Shown here piece by piece: positions 51,450-59,916 of a stretch of 64,000 nt of DNA. Origin of the DNA: Anthopleura xanthogrammica. Taxonomy: Eukaryota > Cnidaria > Anthozoa > Actiniaria > Actiniidae. Under the pieces are notes generated by a model that saw only the letters and a program-made list of their open reading frames with translations, was not told the DNA's origin and did no database searches. The translations under genes and the position numbers were made by a program. Within the stretch, counting starts at the first letter, position 1, and every line of letters begins with the position of its first letter. The stretch lies in assembly GCA_964019055.1 (NCBI GenBank), contig OZ025224.1, forward strand, positions 4,911,376 to 4,975,375, in the 5' to 3' direction.

Positions 51450-54400
51450 CAGTAGCAGTAGCAGTAGCAGTAGCAGTAGCAGTAGCAGTAGCAGTAGCAG
51501 TAGCAGTAGCAGTAGCAGTAGCAGTAGCAGTAGCAGTAGCAGTAGCAGTAGCAGTAGCAGTAGCAGTAGCAGTAGCAGTAGCAGTAGCAGTAGCAGTAGC
51601 AGTAGCAGTAGCAGTAGCAGTAGCAGTAGCAGTAGCAGTAGCAGTAGCAGTAGCAGTAGCAGTAGTCACTATTTGCATTGTTTTCTTTTGTTTTACTTTG
51701 ACTGTTAGTCACTATTTATACGAATACTTTGTTTTATGGGCAAGTCAAATCACTCTAGTAGTAGTTATAGTATTAGTGTTGTTATGCCAGTAGTTGTGTA
51801 ACTGTAATTGTAATAATGGCTGTTCTGTCCTTTGTAGTATTGGTGGTAGTGGATACCTAAGTGCAGTAGAAGCAAGAGTGAGGACAAGAAGAACTGACTC
51901 GTATAATACAGCGCTTCCCAATCACACACACGAAATCGTACAGTTTTCCGTCGCGACAAAATGGGGTTTTGGTGGAGGTCAGCCAAAGTGTTTCCATAGA
52001 AACGCCTTAATTTACGTCCACCAAAACCTACTTTGTCGTTACGGTAAATTGTACAATTTCGCGCGCGTGTAATTGAAAGCGCGGTAAATATTTCCTAAGT
52101 TTTCTTTTCCAACTATTCCTTTAATCTTTTTTGGTTTTGGTTTGTTTTGGAAATATTGGCCGAGTAAACATTGCCTTATATTGCAATACTCACCTAATGT
52201 TTCTTTATTCTGTTTTTTGGAATAGTTGGATGATGAAATCTTTCCTTTGGCCTGCACTACGCTTGATGTTAAACTATTTCCTTTGGCCTGCACTGTGGTT
52301 GATGGTGAAATGTTTTCTTTGATCTGCACTTTGGTGATTGATATTATATTTTCTTTTCTCTGTATTGTGGTGGTTGGTAATATATTTTCTTTTCTCTGTA
52401 TTGTGGTGGTTGGTAATATATTTTCTTTTCTCTGTATTGTAGTGGTTGGTGTTATATAATCCTTGTTTCGTACTGTAACAGTTGTTGTTAATGCATGTTC
52501 TATGGTTCGTGTGGATGATAGAATGCCATTGATTTTCCCTGTGTTTGGTGATGATTTTTTTCCATTGCTCTGCACTGCAGTAATAATGTGAATTTTTTTT
52601 TTGAAACTAGCCAAAACAAATACTTTAACGAATCGTAATAGCCAATGTGCATGAGCTCGAAATTCTAGAACAAAGCATGATGGGAAAGTGAGTTCTTACG
52701 CTTATTTGGCTGCTCTAAAAATTATCTGATAATTTTTCCTTCGACATTTTCTATGAAAATAAAAGGATTTCAGCAGACGAAAATAACAGAGTAATTTTTT
52801 TCTGATAGTTCCTTTGATATCCCTGTTACATTATTAAAGAACTAACTTTCAAAGTGCTTTGTGAGCTTTGATGCACATTGCCTATTAAAGGCATGGGATT
52901 TCGTTGCGTCGTACATTGTACCGTAAAGTATCGTACCGTAAAGTATCGTACCGTAAAGTATCGTATCGTAAAGTATCGTATCGTAAAGTATCGTATCGTA
53001 TCGTAAAGTATCGTATCGTATCGTATCGTAAAATATTGTACCGTAAAGTATCGTACCGTAAAGTATCGTATCGTAAATTATCGTATCGTAAAGTATCGTA
53101 TCGTAAAGTATCGTATCGTAAAGTATCGTATCGTAAAGTATCGTATCGTGAAGTATTGTACCGTAAAGTATCATACCGTAAAGTATCGTATCGTAAAGTA
53201 TCGTATCGTAAAGTATCGTATCGTAAAGTATCGTACCGTAAAGTATCGTACCGTAAAGTATCGTATCGTAAAGTATCGTACCGTAAAGTACCGTACCGTA
53301 AAGTATCATACCGTAAAGTATCATGTGATATCGTATTTCTAGTCTTGTCGCGTGTTGTGTTGTGTTGTGTTGTGTCGTGTCGTATCGTATCGTTCCGTGT
53401 GATATCGTATATCTAGTCTTGTCGCGTGTCGTGTCGTATCGTATCGTTCCGTGTGATATCGTATATCTAGTCTTGTCGCGTGTTGTGTTGTGTCGTGTCG
53501 TATCGTATCGTTCCGTCTGGTATCGTATATCTAGTCTTGTCGTGTGTTGTGTTGTGTCGTGTCGTGTCGTATTGTATCGTATCATTCCGTGTGGTATCGT
53601 ATCAATGTGTCGTGTCGTGGCATAGAGTGGTTTTCATATGAGTAGGGAACATACGGTACTGACCGACTTGCAGCACGTACATGGTACCACATGTCGTACC
53701 ATGTACGTGCTGTAGGTAACACTGAAATGACCTCCCATTGTGTTTCCGTTGCCTTCATCAGTCCGATAAAGTTTAGGTAGATCACGATAAAATACATTAT
53801 AGCTAAAGTACGGCTACGAATTTGCCGTATCGTATTCCTCTTATACAACGGTTTTCATTCGAGTGGGAAACATACGGTACTTACTTACAGCACGTATATG
53901 TTACGAAATGCTGTAACATTCAAATGGCTTCCCATTGTCTCCCAGTAATTCAACCAATCACAACGCGTAGTTGCGGCTACGGTATGAAACGGTAAGGCGG
54001 GCCTCAGTACGACTACGCATTTGTCGTAACGTTTCCCACTCATGTAAAAACCTCTGTACGACAACTGCTCTCTCGTGTCGAGTCATATCGTGTCGTCACC
54101 TCATACCTGATAAGCTCTTCAGTTATAGTTAAGGTTGGTTTTTTCTTACAACACTCACCATTGTTTAGCACTCGCTTCCATTTAAATTTTTCCATTATTT
54201 CTGTTGAAAGCATTAAATAGATTCCAATAGATATCATCCCAGAGACGACAATCACCAAGAAAAAAACCTGAGAAATAACAAAAAAGAAATAAAAATACTT
54301 GAAACATAGATTTCACAATAATCAACTTCTCTTCCCTTCCCTTCCCTTCTCTCCTCTCCTCTCCTCTCCTCTTCTTTCTTTCTTTTTGGGGAGGGGGTGT

Positions 54401-57400
54401 TACTTTCTCTTTTTGGGGCGTTCAGTTCCCCCGCCGTACCCCGTACATTCAAGGTGTTAACTGCGCGCTTAATCCCCGGTCTTTGCCGCGTTAATTCGAT
54501 CCCGCCCTGTCCCGGGGCTCGGGGTTTTCAATTCACCATTCCCCTTTTTACGTCTCGACACCACTACCACCAGAATCCTCTTCAAATGCTTTTCAAGTGT
54601 TTCAACTCCTGTGGGAGTCGCAAGATCATTATGCTAATTAGGCCAACAAAAGGAACTACGAAAAGGAATCTGGCAGTAGAGGTATCAAGTGTAATAACAG
54701 GAATCGAGAATTGACTATTGCATTGCTGGGTCTCGAAAACAGGGGCAATCAGAACATAACATACCAGTTTATTGGCCATGCTTCAAGGCTTCGTCAGAGC
54801 TCAAATGATGATCTGAAAATTGAGAAACATACCTTATGAAATGATTCCCCATTACACCGTATACTGTATACAGCTATTTCAAGAAAACGTTGTCGGTTAA
54901 AGATTTGGAATCTGAAATCTGAGACCAAGTAACACGCTACAAAATGTAATATATTCACAGCCAAAAAACGTAGCCGGCTTTTAGATTGGAATATGAAGCA
55001 TGACCTTTGAGTTAGGAATGTAAGTTTTCGTATTTTAGCTACTAAACATAAAAGCACAAAAGTTCTTTTTAGTCTCAGATCGAACATTTCAAATCTCCGA
55101 CCGACGTTTCTTGAAATAAGTGTATTTCATTTCAATAAAATTAGTCACCTGAAAAGCTATAAGACTGAGACTGACAAGGATTACGGGTAGGTGAGATTTT
55201 ACATGTTTCAACTGCTTGATAACTATTGGTGGATATTTTACCAGTTAAAGTTTCACTTCCTGTGAGCATCCTCAAGTTGCAGTTTGTATCAAAAGCTTTA
55301 CTTGTTGGATATGAAACTAACTAACTATTTTTTTCGCAATATATTTTCAATATATCTTTTACTTTGACTTCGAACTTTGCTAAAATAGCAGACATCAGGT
55401 TTATACTCCATTGCCTTCAAAGAATTGTTTCAAGTCGAAAATGAACCAAATGTCACGACTTGACTGATTACTTTAGCAAGGAATAATTAGAAAATTTTCT
55501 GAGAAAGCTATTTTATACAGCATTTAATGCTGATCCAAAAATGAAAAGAAAAGCGGGGTGTCCCGAGCTCGTTTTCGAGATAATGAATTTTAAATATTAC
55601 CATCTTGACAAGTTTTCGAAAGAAAAATGGCGGAAACCAAGCTTTGCACAAAAAACTCGAAAACTAAAAAAGTTAGAGAAGTAATTTTCTCAGAACATCT
55701 ACTTTAAACATTATTTTCGAAAATTAACTAAAAATAATTGAAGAAAGTTTTAAAAATAAGCTCAAAATTCAGCATTTTGTTAGCTCAATGAACCGAAAAT
55801 CGTTCTCAAACGACAACAACAAAAACACATACAACGCTTTATTTAAGTTCTAATAATTACTTTTTTTCAAACTTTGACAAGAGGGCTAGTCCTGTGCATA
55901 ATTTAAGGTTTTGTCCTGTTGAAGTGCAAAACATGTTTGGTTCCTCAAAGACATTTTGAAGGTTGTTATGCCGTGTTAAGCGTTTTTTTGTGCGTTTGCA
56001 CATCGTGGGCTCAAATTGAACCTTCAAAAGTAGTCAGTGTCCTGAAGGGGTAAAATGGGAGCTGGGATTCGCCTTTTTAATTGGGGGGGGGGGGGGGGGG
56101 CGGGCTGGGAAAATGGGATTTCATGCACTGGGACTGGGATTTAGCCATTACTGGGATTGGGATTTTGCAAAATTTCTAACTCTAATTCTATAACTTGGAC
56201 TGAGATCTTGCATGACTGGGACTGGGATTTTGCAAAAGTTTGGGCTGGGAAATGTAATAAGGAACTCAAGGCTAAAACATATATTTCGTAATAATCAATT
56301 GAAATGATGTCCGATTTCTCCAAAAAACATGCTAAATCATAATTCAATCTTTATGAAAGAAATGTGTTCAAGTGGATTTGAAATCGAACCCAACGCGTTT
56401 TTATACTGGAGCTTCAAACGCGGACGGTACTCACGAAAAATTATTGGGTCGAGCCACCTTAAGGGGTTGGGAATTGGTGCAATGTACCTCAAAGGGGACC
56501 TGGTGTTCTATTGTACAGCACCAGCCTGCGGGCAAATCTCAAATCTCAAATAAAAAATAATTAAATAATAAAAAAAAGAAACCCCTTAAGATATAATTAA
56601 AATATGCAATAAAAAACAATATTGTCATAATCATTAAAAAAAACTAATTATCGATGTAACTCAAGACAGGATCCAATAAACAAAGCTACCACAAGTAATT
56701 CGTTCCCGTCCGTTATCATAACCACCACGAAAAGCAAATATGCGGCTCGTTTTTGCAGGTACATGGAGAGTACCGAAGTGTGACGTCACGAAAAGAATTA
56801 TTTTGCTTTTGACAATTTTCGATCTTCAATTTCGATAGAGCATTAAGAAAGACGTTAACACGCCAAATTTCATGGGAATTGGTTAAAAAGCAACGGAGAT
56901 ATGGCGTTTTGAATATATAATTTCCCCATACAAATCACTGTATTTTCGGCTTGGTGCTAAATTTATAACGTTAACAAATTCCCATAAGAATATCCAACGT
57001 TTTGGCAGCTGAAACTTTCAATAAGAAGAACCTTAAGACACTTTGAGATGTTTAATTGATAAGTTTGGTCTCTAGGTTTTCGCCGAGCGTTGCTTTGTCG
57101 GTTGCTTTGAGCGAAATGAATTAAGAACAAAAAAAATCAATTAAGCGAATCAACATGACAAAAATCATGAAACAAAAAGTGCATTAATATATTCACTATT
57201 TGAACAGGCATTCCTCTAACAATGATTTCTTTTTTAATCGAAGAATATTCTAGTGAGTTGTAAGTTGGAATCCTTAAAGCTTTTTTCCGCAAAAACTTTA
57301 AACGTTATTAGTATAAACATTATAATAAATTAGCAACTGAGTAACGATACAAACTCTCCAAAAACTAGTCTATGAGAGACATTTCTAACTAACTGTTTAT

Positions 57401-58660
57401 CATCAATATTAAAACGCTATGTCTGTAAGGCGTTTAGAAAAAAGGAATACAAACTAACTCAGAGGTTGATAATTTACAACAATATAAGAGTCTCTGGTAG
57501 ATTTGGTCAGTTAGTGATGTATTACATCATGACATACGGCTTTTCTTTCATTTAATGGGAAAGTTCATGAGCGTGCTGTAAATATCTAATGTAAATTATT
57601 CTGCCGACGTGTTATAATAGGCGATTCTTATGTTATCTCGGCTACAGTAAATACTCAGCCACGTTTTAATACACCGGATATATTATATCGGCTCGGCAAG
57701 GTCATATTCAGATCCCTATTTTCGTTTTCTTTTTAGAATTATTATAATTTTATGTTTTAAGTATATAGGATATTAACGTATTTTTTTTCTCGTGTTTTAG
57801 TTGCCTTTATTTGCCACAAGCTGTCTGCTTCAGCAGCATAGCTGTGGTGAGTTAAATATTAACATCCCACACGAGCTTAACTGTCACGCGTTCAGAACCA
57901 TTCGTGAATATTTACATAATGTTGGCCTCAGTAAAACTTTGTTTCAGACTTTTTTTTCAACATTAAAATTATATTTACAACTGTAGAAAGGTTATCCGAT
58001 AGTTCACAAAGCTTCTCTTATTCAGATACAAAGTTAAATTCGAGTTTCGAGGTTTTAATGGCGTCCAGCGTCGCCTTTCCTACTTCAAAAGTTATTCTAC
58101 GCTTCGCGTATCCACGAGTTAAAAACTGTAGACGTAGTGAAGCCGAATTGAAACTTTTATAATACAGAGAAACGGTTAACACTGCTAGAACCCAATGAGG
58201 TTTAGAGCTAGTATACCTAAATAAACGAAGGTACTAGAAATGATAAAACAATTGCATTTATAAGTCAGCCGTAACAACTTACCGACCTACAGAATTTTGA
58301 TGTCCAAAGCTAACTGGAGAAGGCAGATTCTTTGATACTTTTCTGTGTTCTATGTCCTCACGTATCGACCTACTTTCTGTTTAATACTTGTTTACGTGGC
58401 TCTATGGGCATGAAAGCTTATTTGATACATCGTACAACGACCAAAGTCTTCACTGTATTGGGTCAGCGGTTCGTCTTTTAGCCAAAGGAAGCCCAAATTA
58501 ATCTAGATTCACCACAGGCAGCCCAAGCCCAAGCTTTCTGTAGTGTTGTGATGAATACGGTACTATTTTGTTATATCTAAAATTGGTACTTTTATGAATA
58601 AAAATGACTTACCTTGATAGCTTGTTTAATGTTTTGATGTCTGGTTGATTTTGAAGCCAT
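38545..58660 (-). CDS. DUF229 family type II membrane protein, alkaline-phosphatase/sulfatase fold (9 exons, 960 aa)
   Basis: Exons (minus): 58660-58613, 54267-54159, 52574-52194, 50784-50607, 49484-48904, 48279-48099, 47494-47180, 40134-39689, 39188-38545. Every junction is GT-AG with matching phase, and the summed 2,883 nt give 961 codons with no stop before the end. Residues 1-16 form a basic cytoplasmic tail (MASKSTRHQNIKQAIK) and 17-36 a membrane anchor. A repeat-rich stalk (53-179) precedes the DUF229 domain, with VVLDSISRPHF near 379, HFNSGHTDTGTR in exon 7 and LMADHGHTRTG near 608 at the metal-site positions of the superfamily. The C-terminal 210 residues look like an all-beta tail and are unrecognised. 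DUF229 proteins are uncharacterised predicted hydrolases; a Golgi or surface ectoenzyme is inferred. Intron 7 holds the 5.2-kb palindrome. Confidence 0.9.
39689..40134 (-). CDS. DUF229 exon 8 with catalytic-site ADHGH
   Basis: Begins inside an arginine codon split with exon 7 (AG|G) and opens with RDPNTLTILMADHGHTRTG, the DHG metal-ligand motif typical of the alkaline-phosphatase superfamily. The next strand, HPLLFMILP, is also typical. It ends with phase 1 donor AAAG|GTAATC. It is separated from exon 7 by 7 kb of transposon-filled intron. Confidence 0.93.
40208..40349. mobile_element. 142-bp near-perfect palindrome
   Basis: Arms GATCAAAAACGAGTGCGAGT and the inverted copy ending ACGAGTTTTTGATC fold around GAGGCCGAAGGCC. 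MITE-like hairpin in intron 7 of the DUF229 gene. Confidence 0.88.
40400..40838. mobile_element. Foldback element with a tRNA-like sequence in its loop
   Basis: Arms of about 75 bp (40400-40471 and 40757-40838) share CAGGGACCAATTAGAACTTT, GTATTTCAGTCACGTGCATA and inverted counterparts. The loop has an A-box/B-box tRNA-like segment at 40527-40592 (GTTTAGTTGGTAATACA and GGTTCGAGTCCC) that lacks a pairing 5' acceptor strand. A SINE head is likelier than a functional tRNA. Confidence 0.75.
41143..41268. mobile_element. Short foldback element
   Basis: Arms AATAGCTATTACGGATGCATG and its inverted counterpart (CATGCATCCGTAATAACAGC) separated by about 65 bp. Confidence 0.75.
41366..41589. mobile_element. 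224-bp palindromic MITE
   Basis: Outer blocks ATTTACAGTGTGAATC with GATTTGCACCGTAAAAT, and inner GTGGGCACCCAGAAAC, TTTCAGAAATCG with inverted copies. Pairing runs almost end to end. Confidence 0.82.
41600..41766. mobile_element. MITE-2 copy
   Basis: Contains the shared blocks AACAAAGAAATGATACTCTA and TGGTCTGAAATGGGGAAACATTA, and ends AAAGAGGTCTA. Confidence 0.75.
41957..42365. repeat. Two subrepeats inside the left arm (mirrored in the right arm)
   Basis: Blocks at about 41957-42115 and 42217-42365 share GGGGAGGGGTGGTC, GTCAAAGTAC, GAATTCCAAACA and CTCTCGCGGGAA/TTCTCGTGGGAA. A third short copy of the G-rich motif (GCGAGGGGAGGGGTGGTT) is at 41915. Between the subrepeats is a hairpin (CCAAGTGTTACTGAG with TTAGTAAACACTTGG). 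They sit upstream of the PC4-like gene and may be its promoter region. Confidence 0.75.
42454..42969 (+). CDS. PC4-like coactivator protein, left arm (171 aa)
   Basis: Small protein with an N-terminal region (about residues 6-65) that fits the PC4/p15 single-stranded-DNA-binding fold: RGYVIFVKEFRNEKKIYFRK, then GKTVLTNSGMSLTLDEWTTL. PC4 proteins bind unwound DNA and assist transcription or replication. The remainder is polar and Gln/Glu-rich, without a recognised domain. It begins at the first ATG after the subrepeats, with no intron needed, and AATAAA follows the stop at about 43004. It converges on the zinc-finger gene. The right-arm copy is identical in sequence. The PC4 match is by eye. 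Confidence 0.78.
   Translation: MSSGKAINLGVRGYVIFVKEFRNEKKIYFRKQKKDVSSGKTVLTNSGMSLTLDEWTTLKSAIRAIDMELQKVTSMEESPESVSKDESQFLTQSQNTNVHQKPPFSGSFQILQHNGNAQNYEEQEKDYLPRTFTTSELNSIFEALGPEMELTGEQQGLAVQHQVPSWGSEMY
43260..43880 (-). CDS. C2HC zinc-finger acidic protein, left arm (206 aa)
   Basis: Residues 7-30 form one zinc finger, C-x2-C-x12-H-x5-C (YYCGKTFSRGYNLRRHLDD). An Asp/Glu/Ser-rich stretch follows (about 36-85), then a helical charged region with several Trp/Tyr (about 86-195). The single finger with an acidic linker suggests a DNA-binding or regulatory factor. It resembles uncharacterised proteins I associate with marine-invertebrate mobile elements, but I cannot verify that here. The start is the ATG before SSSKQC. 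A minus-strand AATAAA lies at 43043-43038. Identical to the right-arm copy. Confidence 0.8.
   Translation of the reverse strand: MSSSKQCYYCGKTFSRGYNLRRHLDDQICKMNAVEENDSRYDEETSSEDEIASSVEEDLDTSESESNDTEDDEDDDDENQPSDDCWSPLINEAVDRHETELEALENEYMERGESKEWAEVHAYNKMISIFRNELRNVLFEKLKWIHAFKEDPYYRKIMRTRQDLLDKGDYDWMEAAQVAIDHRKFLLNNLFAVQELQTQDTAEDME
43943..44000. repeat. (TTCC)n tract, left arm
   Basis: 58 bp, upstream of the zinc-finger gene; the mirror tract at 44915-44980 is 66 bp. The 8-bp difference is one of only two arm differences noticed. Confidence 0.97.
44010..44160. repeat. GC-rich GAGGAGCA-type repeats, with a direct copy in the loop
   Basis: Repeats of CTGCTCCCTGGTAGTGCTCC/CTCACTTGCTCCTC. A shorter direct copy occurs in the loop at about 44326-44394 (CTCACAGACTAGTGCTCTGC to TTTGCTCGGCA). 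The right arm holds the mirror at about 44756-44906. Confidence 0.85.
44100..44331 (-). CDS. Cysteine-rich reading frame spanning the loop/left-arm boundary
   Basis: Open minus-strand frame with CMICPEYYAPCPYCKGN, two CxxC pairs that resemble a zinc-binding module. It enters the arm at 44219, where the mirror arm lacks the upstream half. There is no ATG start; GTG at 44331 is the first candidate. It is probably a fragment of a gene of the parent element, cut at the fold-back point. Real coding status is uncertain. Confidence 0.4.
44220..44695. other. Unique loop of the palindrome
   Basis: The 476 bp are present once. From left to right they hold the 5' half of the cysteine-rich frame, a direct copy of the GC-rich repeats, an AT-rich stretch (44400-44575) and the tRNA-Trp gene. 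It ends with CTTTGCCGAGCAAA, which matches a motif inside the arms and is a possible template-switch microhomology. Confidence 0.85.
44577..44648 (+). tRNA. tRNA-Trp (anticodon CCA)
   Basis: 72-nt tRNA. The acceptor GACCTTG pairs with TTAGGTC (one T-T mismatch, one G-T). The D arm is GTGTAATGGTTATCAC. The anticodon stem TCTGA/TCAGA has loop CTCCAGA (CCA at 44610-44612), and the T arm is ATGGG TTCGATT CCCAT. A box and B box (GGTTCGATTCC) are intact, and a TTTT stop follows at about 44652. The anticodon arm matches animal tRNA-Trp as I know it. It lies in the loop of the palindromic element. Confidence 0.93.
44915..44980. repeat. (GGAA)n tract, right arm
   Basis: 66 bp, mirror of 43943-44000. 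Confidence 0.97.
45043..45663 (+). CDS. C2HC zinc-finger acidic protein, right arm (206 aa)
   Basis: Identical protein to 43260-43880. The open frame extends upstream through the GGAA tract (a Lys-Glu-Gly-Arg repeat) to 44899, but the left-arm copy stays a 206-residue frame beginning at the equivalent ATG. The start is therefore set at 45043 (ACATGTCGTCATC). Confidence 0.8.
   Translation: MSSSKQCYYCGKTFSRGYNLRRHLDDQICKMNAVEENDSRYDEETSSEDEIASSVEEDLDTSESESNDTEDDEDDDDENQPSDDCWSPLINEAVDRHETELEALENEYMERGESKEWAEVHAYNKMISIFRNELRNVLFEKLKWIHAFKEDPYYRKIMRTRQDLLDKGDYDWMEAAQVAIDHRKFLLNNLFAVQELQTQDTAEDME
45954..46469 (-). CDS. PC4-like coactivator protein, right arm (171 aa)
   Basis: Identical protein to 42454-42969 in mirror position, reading inward from the right terminus. 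Two identical complete copies mean either arm could supply the product. Confidence 0.78.
   Translation of the reverse strand: MSSGKAINLGVRGYVIFVKEFRNEKKIYFRKQKKDVSSGKTVLTNSGMSLTLDEWTTLKSAIRAIDMELQKVTSMEESPESVSKDESQFLTQSQNTNVHQKPPFSGSFQILQHNGNAQNYEEQEKDYLPRTFTTSELNSIFEALGPEMELTGEQQGLAVQHQVPSWGSEMY
47610..47805. mobile_element. Short TIR element
   Basis: Ends ATCATCCTCGGAAACCCAGG and the inverted CCTGGGTTCCCGAAGATGAT. About 190 bp, no coding; in intron 6 of the DUF229 gene. Confidence 0.75.
48652..48854. mobile_element. MITE-2 copy
   Basis: GGCGTAATGTTTTCTTATTTC, CATTCCCAAGAGTATCATTTC and the inverted GGGAATGTCACCTGGTCCG. In intron 5 of the DUF229 gene, with T-homopolymers at about 48377 and 48615 upstream. 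Confidence 0.8.
49591..49724. mobile_element. MITE-1 copy
   Basis: Near-palindrome TAGACCCCTTTCACGTGACG to CCGATGTGCTGCAAGGGATA. In intron 4 of the DUF229 gene. Confidence 0.85.
50181..50314. mobile_element. MITE-1 copy, abutting a MITE-2 copy
   Basis: Near-palindrome TAAACCCCTTGCAGCACGTC to CATGTGCTGCAAAGGGTCTA. A MITE-2 copy (about 50312-50487, CGTCTTGGTGTAATG to CACCAAGACGAATTT) starts immediately after. Confidence 0.85.
50838..51665. repeat. Compound trinucleotide repeat (AGT/AGC)n, 0.83 kb
   Basis: Mostly (AGT)n up to about 51300 with (AGC) interruptions and short flips to ACT (51034-51047, 51090-51100, 51178-51183). Next come (GGCAGT)n and (GCA)n near 51366-51446, then about 36 copies of AGCAGT to 51665. 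Located in intron 3 of the DUF229 gene, about 50 bp upstream of exon 4. Poly-Ser/Val/Leu/Thr frames across it are not genes. Confidence 0.98.
52194..52574 (-). CDS. DUF229 exon 3: repeat-rich stalk (127 codons)
   Basis: Acceptor CTGCAG|TGCAG and donor ACATTAG|GTGAGT bound a phase 1-1 exon that fits between exons 2 and 4 without changing frame. It encodes tandem 12-residue units (TTTIQRKENILP three times, then looser ITKVQIKENISP, TTVQAKGNS), rich in Thr/Ser/Lys. This suits an extended, possibly O-glycosylated stalk. Because it is symmetric, skipping would also keep frame. Confidence 0.72.
52917..53620. repeat. Pentanucleotide-based satellite (GTATCGTAAA)n then (GTGTC/GTATC)n
   Basis: Roughly forty 10-bp units of GTATCGTAAA and GTACCGTAAA (to about 53330). 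These pass into higher-order blocks of about 64 bp: CTAGTCTTGTCGCGTGT, GTCGTATCGTATCGTTCCGT, GTGATATCGTATAT. Reading frames on both strands are artefacts. Intron 2 of the DUF229 gene. Confidence 0.97.
53625..54055. mobile_element. TIR element with internal hairpins
   Basis: Ends AGAGTGGTTTTCATATGAGT and the inverted CCACTCATGTAAAAACCTCT form imperfect TIRs. Internal hairpin GCAGCACGTACATGGTA / TACCATGTACGTGCTG lies at 53672-53713, and a related copy of the left end lies at 53849. It directly abuts the satellite above. Confidence 0.7.
54268..58612. other. Intron 1 of the DUF229 gene
   Basis: Holds a CT-rich tract with CCTTC/CTCCT units (54329-54385), the dispersed repeat at 55555-56045 and a poly-G tract at about 56083-56100. 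The rest is AT-rich with no recognised gene. Confidence 0.7.
55555..56045. repeat. Inverted, interrupted copy of the 26040-26275 repeat
   Basis: Reverse-complement blocks TGTCCCGAGCTCG, TTACCATCTTGACAAGTTTT, GGTTTTGTCCTGTTGAAGTGC and GCACATCGTGGGC match the copy near 26 kb in order, with about 220 bp more in the middle. Confidence 0.75.
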
Positions 58661-59129
58661 TTGAAAGCGTTTTTACGGAGTCATCGTCAATTTGGTTCCC
58701 CTACTAAAGAAAATCCAAAGGCTGCACACTCACGGCGACACCGACCTCTACTCGGAGCTCAATAAATCCAAGAAAAATTAAGCAACGGCCATAATTTCAC
58801 GACAGAATCAAAGTACACATGCCAATGCTTCTCTCCAGTACGTTCAAAGTAGCATTCTTTCTAAAACGTGAATGCTAGAAGATATTTTTTTCATAATAAA
58901 TTCACTTCTGACTCTGTAGCTTGGCTTGTGATGGTCGCCATAATGGGTCCTATGCTCTAATTTCGACTTCGTGCGCTTTAAGAACAATAGGTGCATCAAA
59001 GATTGTACGAAATTTGAACATTTTTAGAATTGAACTGATACTTGTATTTCATTGTTGTTGAAAAATAGTTGTAGTCAAGTTATAATTTCAGCATACGTAA
59101 GTGTTGTGCATTGGTATGGCCCGACTCGT

Positions 59130-59450
59130 TGTTTATCACAAGGTTTCCTTGCTCGTGTAGATAATGAACGAGTTTTCCTTGACAAGTTTTGATTGGTGAA
59201 GTAACAGGCTGAGAAACAATCTCATTAATATTCCTTGCCACATTTTCCTCGTTGTCCGTCTACACGAGCAAATTTCATCCTTGACAATTTCTCCTTGTCA
59301 AGGAAAAGCCCAGCATGCCCGCTTTTCCTGGTCAAGGAAAAATTGTTCATTTTACTCCATCTAACGAGCAATTTTTCCTTACCAAGAAAAACTTGTCATG
59401 ATGAAGGAAAAATTGCTCGCTTAATTCCGCTTAATTCCGCTTAATTCCGC
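59130..59450. repeat. Cluster of inverted TTCCTTGACAAG motifs
   Basis: At least six copies of TTTTCCTTGACAAG or its complement CTTGTCAAGGAAAA. They are mixed with four or five copies of ACGAGCAA/TTGCTCG(T), followed by three direct CTTAATTCCG units. Located between the DUF229 start and the right-hand gene. Confidence 0.7.
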
Positions 59451-59916
59451 GATTTTTTTAAAGTAGCGAAAATCGCGAAATTAAAGTGCAGTGAATTTGA
59501 CCGCAATTTCATAATTGCAGAATACAGCTTATCGGCACAAAGATTCACGATAATTTACTATTATATTAAAAAAAAACTCATAATTTTTAATTTTAATGAG
59601 GAGAGTCAATAGAATCATCGACCATGAAGGAGGTAAAATATCATCTTCATTTCCATAAACTTTATATGAGACTCATTGTTGCTCTGTGTTCGTCAGAAAC
59701 CACCTCCTACGCTTTAGATCATGCAAAAAAAAAATCAAAAAGGAAGTCGTATAGATGTTTGTAAATGTATGCTGCTGAGGTTCTGAACAGCAGAATATTT
59801 ACTAAAATATTTGTCTGTATTTTTCTAAACTTCTAATCGTAAAGCGGTAAATAACAAACTTATGTTAATAGTAGAGACTTGTACACAGAAGGAATATATA
59901 ATGTAGTATCGCGATT

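Noticed and set aside
50673..51712. Long open frames (up to about 300 codons) on both strands with poly-Ser, Val, Leu, Thr, Cys-Tyr
   Set aside because: They follow the trinucleotide and hexanucleotide repeat in all frames; repeats lacking stop codons explain them.
52842..53625. Open frames of 170 and 247 codons rich in Tyr-Arg-Lys-Val-Ser or Tyr-Asp-Thr-Ile-Leu
   Set aside because: Pure products of the GTATCGTAAA-type satellite.
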